Shown: positions 60,644 through 64,000 of the stretch, one piece after another
Position numbering within the stretch: position 1 is the stretch's first letter
How the letters are laid out: each line of letters opens with the position of its first letter
Source: JAJAZB01 sp964244295
GTDB taxonomy: Bacteria; Bacteroidota; Bacteroidia; Cytophagales; Spirosomataceae
Assembly: GCA_964244295.1 (NCBI GenBank)
Contig: CAXTIG010000031.1
Location: 22,182-86,181 of the forward strand
DNA length: 64,000 nt
Direction: 5' to 3'
The notes under the pieces: generated by a model
The model's database searches: none
What the model was told of the DNA's origin: nothing
Seen by the model: only the letters and a program-made list of their open reading frames with translations
Translations under genes and position numbers: made by a program

Positions 60644-62478
60644 TTGCCCACCGGGGCCAGGACTGGCGGCTGCTGGCCGGTGATGCCAACGGGGGCGTAG
60701 CCATGTACGTGTACGCCGACGAGCGTACCCCCGACCGGGTGTTGGCGGGCATGGAGGGCGGGTTTAGGCTGTTCGAGGGTGGGCACGTTACCCGCCGACT
60801 CACTCACGCCGAGGGAATGCACGCCTGCTTTTACGGACTTTGCGCGCTCTCTGCCGACGAACCGGATGCGTACTGGCTGGGCAGTTGGGTCGGGCTGTCG
60901 CGCTATCACTACCGCACGGGGCGCTTCGAGCACTTCACTAAAACCAACGGCAAACTGCCCGTGGAGGGGGTCATCGACCTCTGCCGCGATGCCTGGAAAA
61001 CCGTCTGGATGGCCGGGCGTAAAGGGCTGGGCTGCTACGACTCCAAAACCGGTCGGGTGCTGCGGGTGGCTCCGGAGTTGTTGAAAAACACGCTGAATTT
61101 CGTAGGCGTTTTCAACGACAGCACCCTGGCCGTGGGCGACACGCATGGCGTATATCTGCTCGACCTGGCCGAATACCATCGCAGCGGGCGGGTGGTGATG
61201 CAACTGCTCAACCACCGCACAGGATTCATGGGCATCGAGCCGGGGCAGGCCGGGTTTTTCAAAGACCGGCGCGGCCGCGTCTGGATTACCTCCAGCACGT
61301 TGCTAACGATGATTGACACCCGGCAGTTTCGCTACCGGCCCCAGTCGCTTCGCCCGGTGGTTCGGAGCCTCAACGGCCAGCGCCTGCCCTTCACCTGCGC
61401 CGACTCGGTGTATGCCCTGCCGGGCCAGCAGGCCACGGCGAAGGTAAGATTCGAGGCGCTGGGCGACAACCGCCCAACTCAAACCCAGTGGGCCTGGCGG
61501 CTCGATGACGAACCCTGGTCGGACTGGCAGCAGGAAGCGTTTGTCGTGCTGCGCGACTACGGCGGCGGAACGCACCACTTCCAGCTCAAAGCCCGCAGCG
61601 GGGGGCTGAACGAAGCCGCTGAACGGGTGGCGAGCCTGCACTTCCGGGCGCAGATTCCCTGGTACAACGCCCCGGCGTTTCGGCGCAACCTGCCCTGGCT
61701 ATTGCTGGCTACGGTAATTCTGGGCGCGGCGGGTCTGGGGCTGGCGGCCGACAGTCGCCGGCAGGTGCGCCGGGCCAATCAGCAACTGGAAAAGCGGGCC
61801 AAAGAAGCCCTGTTTCTGAACGTGCAAACGATTCAGGCGCAGTTGAATACGCACTTTCTGTTCAACGTGCTGGTGCCGCTCCAAAACCTGATTCTCCAGA
61901 ACAAGGGCGACGAAGCCGCCCGGCTGCTGGTCGAGTTCTCCAACCTGGTGCGGGAGTTTCTCAATTCCTCGTCCATCGGCAACGGGTCCGGCCACGCCGC
62001 CAGTCTCATCGAGCGCGAAATCACCCTGGCCGACGAACTCAGCCTGCTGCGCCGCTACGTGGGCTTCGAGCAGTTGCTCTACCGCGACAAACTCACCGTG
62101 CATTTCGACGCCGACAGCCTCAGCGGCAACATCAACCCCGACACCATCACGCTGCCGCCCATGCTCATCCAGCCCTACGTCGAAAACGCCATCAAGCACG
62201 GGCTGGTGCACAAACCCGGCCCCGGCAACCTCTGGATTCGCTTCGTGGAGGTGGACGAAACCCTCGTCTGTACCATCGAAGACGACGGCATCGGGCGCGA
62301 AGGAATGCGGGAAATTCACCAGCACTCGCGCCGGGCCTACAAATCGCTCGGCTCCGACCTCGTGCAGAAGCGCGTGGAATCGCTCAACCAACTTGGCTAC
62401 GACATCCGCATCCGCACCGACGACCGGCTGGCGGGCGGCACCGTCGTGACCATCACCCTCGCCCGAACCGATGCCTAA
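60439..62478 (+). CDS. Sensor histidine kinase, C-terminal half (LytS-type; frameshifted)
   Basis: This frame holds the rest of the propeller (from about GPLGEPGLQTLL), a Y_Y_Y-type beta domain (about 60 residues before the membrane), one transmembrane helix (LPWLLLATVILGAAGLGLAAD), a coiled coil and a LytS-type kinase. The phosphorylated histidine motif is NTHFLFNVLVPLQN rather than the more common NPHFLFNSLN. The ATPase part has PMLIQPYVENAIKHG and TIEDDGIGREGM. The GTG start of this frame is inside a propeller blade, so it is not a true start; with the frame repaired the whole protein has about 1,034 residues from 59375. The kinase ends 8 bases inside the response regulator gene (ATGCCTAA). 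It may be expressed only if the frameshift is a sequencing error. Confidence 0.87.
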   Translation: MVPQLQPSPGRYRSPSDAPASVGPLGEPGLQTLLARERPDGKAFWNNFDYHAAYDQRGTLYLPHDVGLIAHRGQDWRLLAGDANGGVAMYVYADERTPDRVLAGMEGGFRLFEGGHVTRRLTHAEGMHACFYGLCALSADEPDAYWLGSWVGLSRYHYRTGRFEHFTKTNGKLPVEGVIDLCRDAWKTVWMAGRKGLGCYDSKTGRVLRVAPELLKNTLNFVGVFNDSTLAVGDTHGVYLLDLAEYHRSGRVVMQLLNHRTGFMGIEPGQAGFFKDRRGRVWITSSTLLTMIDTRQFRYRPQSLRPVVRSLNGQRLPFTCADSVYALPGQQATAKVRFEALGDNRPTQTQWAWRLDDEPWSDWQQEAFVVLRDYGGGTHHFQLKARSGGLNEAAERVASLHFRAQIPWYNAPAFRRNLPWLLLATVILGAAGLGLAADSRRQVRRANQQLEKRAKEALFLNVQTIQAQLNTHFLFNVLVPLQNLILQNKGDEAARLLVEFSNLVREFLNSSSIGNGSGHAASLIEREITLADELSLLRRYVGFEQLLYRDKLTVHFDADSLSGNINPDTITLPPMLIQPYVENAIKHGLVHKPGPGNLWIRFVEVDETLVCTIEDDGIGREGMREIHQHSRRAYKSLGSDLVQKRVESLNQLGYDIRIRTDDRLAGGTVVTITLARTDA

Positions 62479-63295
62479 AACCCTCGCCATCGTCGAAGAC
62501 ACCCTCGACAGCCTGGACGTGATCCGGCGTTTTGTGGTGGAAGGCTACCCCCACCTGCGCATCGTGGGCGAAGCCCGCACCGTCGAGGAAGCCTACGAAT
62601 TGCTGGCCCGCCAGCAACCCGCCATCGCCCTGCTCGACATCGACATCATGGGCGGCACCTCGTTCGACGTGCTCGCCCGGCTCGATGCCGCCGGCCTGCC
62701 GCTGCCCCAACTCATTTTTGTCACCGCCCACGGCACCTACGAGTACGCCACCAGGGCCTTGCGCTACGCCGCCCTCGATTTCATCACCAAGCCCATCGAC
62801 AAAGTCCAGCTTTACAAAGCCATCGACAAGGCCGTCGAGCGCCTCGACACGGAGGAAACGCTCATCGACGAAATCCGGGATATGCTCAACCAACTGGGCC
62901 GGGGCGACCGCTTCGAGCGGATTTCGGTGCAACTGGCCGGGGGCCTGCGCCGCCTGGTGCCGGTGGGCGACATCGTGTACTTCGAAGCCGACCGGGAGAT
63001 TACCCGGCTCTGGCTCAAAGGCGTCGAAAAGCCGCTGGTGGCGAACGTCAACCTGGGCCATTTCAAGAGCATCATCCAGGACGACCACGAGTTCCTGCTC
63101 ATCCACCAGAGCTACCTCGTCAACGCCGACTACATCCACCACTTCGACCCCCGCAACGGCGAGGTGAAACTGAGCACCAACAAAATGCTGTCCACCTCCC
63201 GAACCGGCAACGTGCTGCTGCGGGAGTATTTCCGGCGGAAGGAAGAGCGCAAGCCCCCGCGTGGCGGCTTGCTGGGGCGGTTGCGGGGGCGGTGA
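62471..63295 (+). CDS. LytTR DNA-binding response regulator
   Basis: A 274-residue regulator that overlaps the kinase gene by 8 bases. Receiver domain at residues about 1-125, with the acidic pair E9-D10, phosphorylated Asp56 (LLDIDIM) and Lys107 (FITKPID). LytTR DNA-binding domain at about 165-265 (DIVYFEADREITRLWL, FLLIHQSYLVNADYI). It would bind DNA as a response to the sensor kinase signal. The pair forms a standard LytS/LytTR system; targets are unknown. Its last residues are rich in Arg and Lys (EERKPPRGGLLGRLRGR). Confidence 0.95.
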   Translation: MPKTLAIVEDTLDSLDVIRRFVVEGYPHLRIVGEARTVEEAYELLARQQPAIALLDIDIMGGTSFDVLARLDAAGLPLPQLIFVTAHGTYEYATRALRYAALDFITKPIDKVQLYKAIDKAVERLDTEETLIDEIRDMLNQLGRGDRFERISVQLAGGLRRLVPVGDIVYFEADREITRLWLKGVEKPLVANVNLGHFKSIIQDDHEFLLIHQSYLVNADYIHHFDPRNGEVKLSTNKMLSTSRTGNVLLREYFRRKEERKPPRGGLLGRLRGR

Positions 63296-63528
63296 GGTTG
63301 CGGGTTGTTGGGGGAATGGGGTGACTCGGCTTCGCCTCCTTTTTCGCAGGTTGTTCAAAATGACCCGTCTGTTCTGAAAATGGGACGGTTTGTTGCTTTC
63401 TGGCGGGTTGGGATGAAAAGTTGGGACTGCTTTGTACACGAAGGGCGCGGATGCCATCAATCGTCCGGCCAGTGCCTCGCGCTGCGTTCCTCTCCTTTTC
63501 ACCGATGCCCACCACCACTCTGCTCCCG

Positions 63529-63978
63529 ATGAAATCCCGTTACGCCATTCTGCTGCTTTCGCTCCTCAGCACTTCCCTGTTCGCCCAAGTGCCGACTACT
63601 GGCTTGGTAGCATATTATCCGTTCAATGGCACGGCGCAGGATGCGAGCGGAAACGGGAATCATGGGGCGGCACAAAATGGTGTGACCTTCGGAACGGACC
63701 GGTTTGGGGCGGCAGGAAAAGCAGCAAATTTTGATGGCGTAGACGATTACATTGACTTGGGGTCGAATTTTAATTTGACCCAATCGTTTTCTGTATCATT
63801 TTATAACTCGGTATCATCTTATACTTCCAATAGTAATCCTTCGCTCTTTTCATCAGGTCAACCAGCCGTGAATCAGGCGTTTCACATAATGCTTGGAAAT
63901 GGATATTACCGATTTGCTTTTTACGGCAATGACATGGATTTCAACAATAGACTTGTCTTTTTGTTGATTTACAGATAG
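63529..63978 (+). CDS. LamG-like secreted protein, apparently truncated
   Basis: A 149-residue frame that starts with a signal peptide (MKSRYAILLLSLLSTSLFAQ) from the ATG at 63529-63531. It enters a LamG/concanavalin-like domain (GLVAYYPFNGTAQDASGNGN, AANFDGVDDYIDLGSNF). LamG domains span about 150-200 residues, but homology seems to stop near DMDFNN; the remaining RLVFLLIYR and stop look foreign to the fold. The codon use becomes more AT-rich in the second half. A strong promoter-like sequence follows at once. The likely explanation is an insertion that cut the gene close to 63950, with the rest beyond the window. A natural short protein is the alternative. Confidence 0.75.
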   Translation: MKSRYAILLLSLLSTSLFAQVPTTGLVAYYPFNGTAQDASGNGNHGAAQNGVTFGTDRFGAAGKAANFDGVDDYIDLGSNFNLTQSFSVSFYNSVSSYTSNSNPSLFSSGQPAVNQAFHIMLGNGYYRFAFYGNDMDFNNRLVFLLIYR

Positions 63979-63992
63979 TTGCGCTATATTTG
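63960..63992 (+). promoter_or_regulatory. Bacteroidota promoter (TTTG-N21-TATATTTG) at the right edge
   Basis: TTTG at 63960-63963 and TATATTTG at 63985-63992, separated by 21 bases. Both boxes and the spacing fit the Bacteroidota consensus (TTTG, N19-21, TAnnTTTG). It reads to the right, out of the window, and overlaps the end of the truncated LamG gene. The driven gene is not visible. Confidence 0.6.
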
Positions 63993-64000
63993 TACTGTAC

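Overview
The window looks like chromosomal DNA of a GC-rich member of the Bacteroidota, most likely a Cytophagales or Saprospirales-type environmental bacterium. This rests on SusC/SusD, ECF sigma/FecR, PorP/SprF, a type IX secretion (CHU_C) C-terminal domain, LytS/LytTR signalling, Bacteroidota-type -7 promoter boxes (TAnnTTTG) and many S1 sulfatases. Genus cannot be fixed from the sequence alone. No rRNA, tRNA or CRISPR array was seen.

Layout: (1) 1-2506, minus strand: a Tat-exported TIM-barrel protein (cut by the window edge), a Gfo/Idh/MocA oxidoreductase and a DUF1080 hydrolase, probably a periplasmic 3-keto-glycoside route, with a divergent AraC regulator (2767-3636). (2) 3997-27429, minus strand: one giant gene of about 7,810 codons encoding a surface adhesin with about 16 Ig/PKD-like modules, a core of 40 DUF11 domains (about 127 residues each) and a gliding-type C-terminal sorting domain. 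(3) 28061-41310, minus strand: five sulfatases, a GH78 alpha-L-rhamnosidase-like enzyme, a fused TIM-barrel/YdjC deacetylase-like protein, an EVE protein and an ABM-domain protein. This suggests use of a sulfated, rhamnose-containing polysaccharide. (4) 41370-42712, plus strand: a Crp/Fnr regulator and an NAD(P)-binding protein separated by a perfect FNR-type box and a -7 box spaced like an activator-dependent promoter. (5) 42752-51630: a GMC oxidoreductase, SusD, SusC and FecR on the minus strand and a divergent ECF sigma factor on the plus strand. (6) 51978-58258: PorP/SprF, an orphan-looking adenine DNA methyltransferase, a DUF6503 lipoprotein, a GH43 enzyme, miaA and an FKBP isomerase. (7) 58436-64000: a DUF4230 protein, a propeller-sensor histidine kinase split by a frameshift, its LytTR response regulator, and a LamG protein truncated near the right edge just before a strong promoter, perhaps at an insertion.

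The intergenic spaces are full of long inverted repeats of at least six sequence families. One family occurs four times with related loops. Another occurs three times, each with an arm running into the stop codon of a minus-strand gene.

Working together: the sigma/FecR/SusC/SusD set would import oligosaccharides. The secreted sulfatases, GH78 and GH43 would desulfate and trim glycans outside the inner membrane, and the keto-glycoside genes would open unusual glycosides. The giant adhesin and PorP/SprF point to type IX secretion and surface attachment or gliding.
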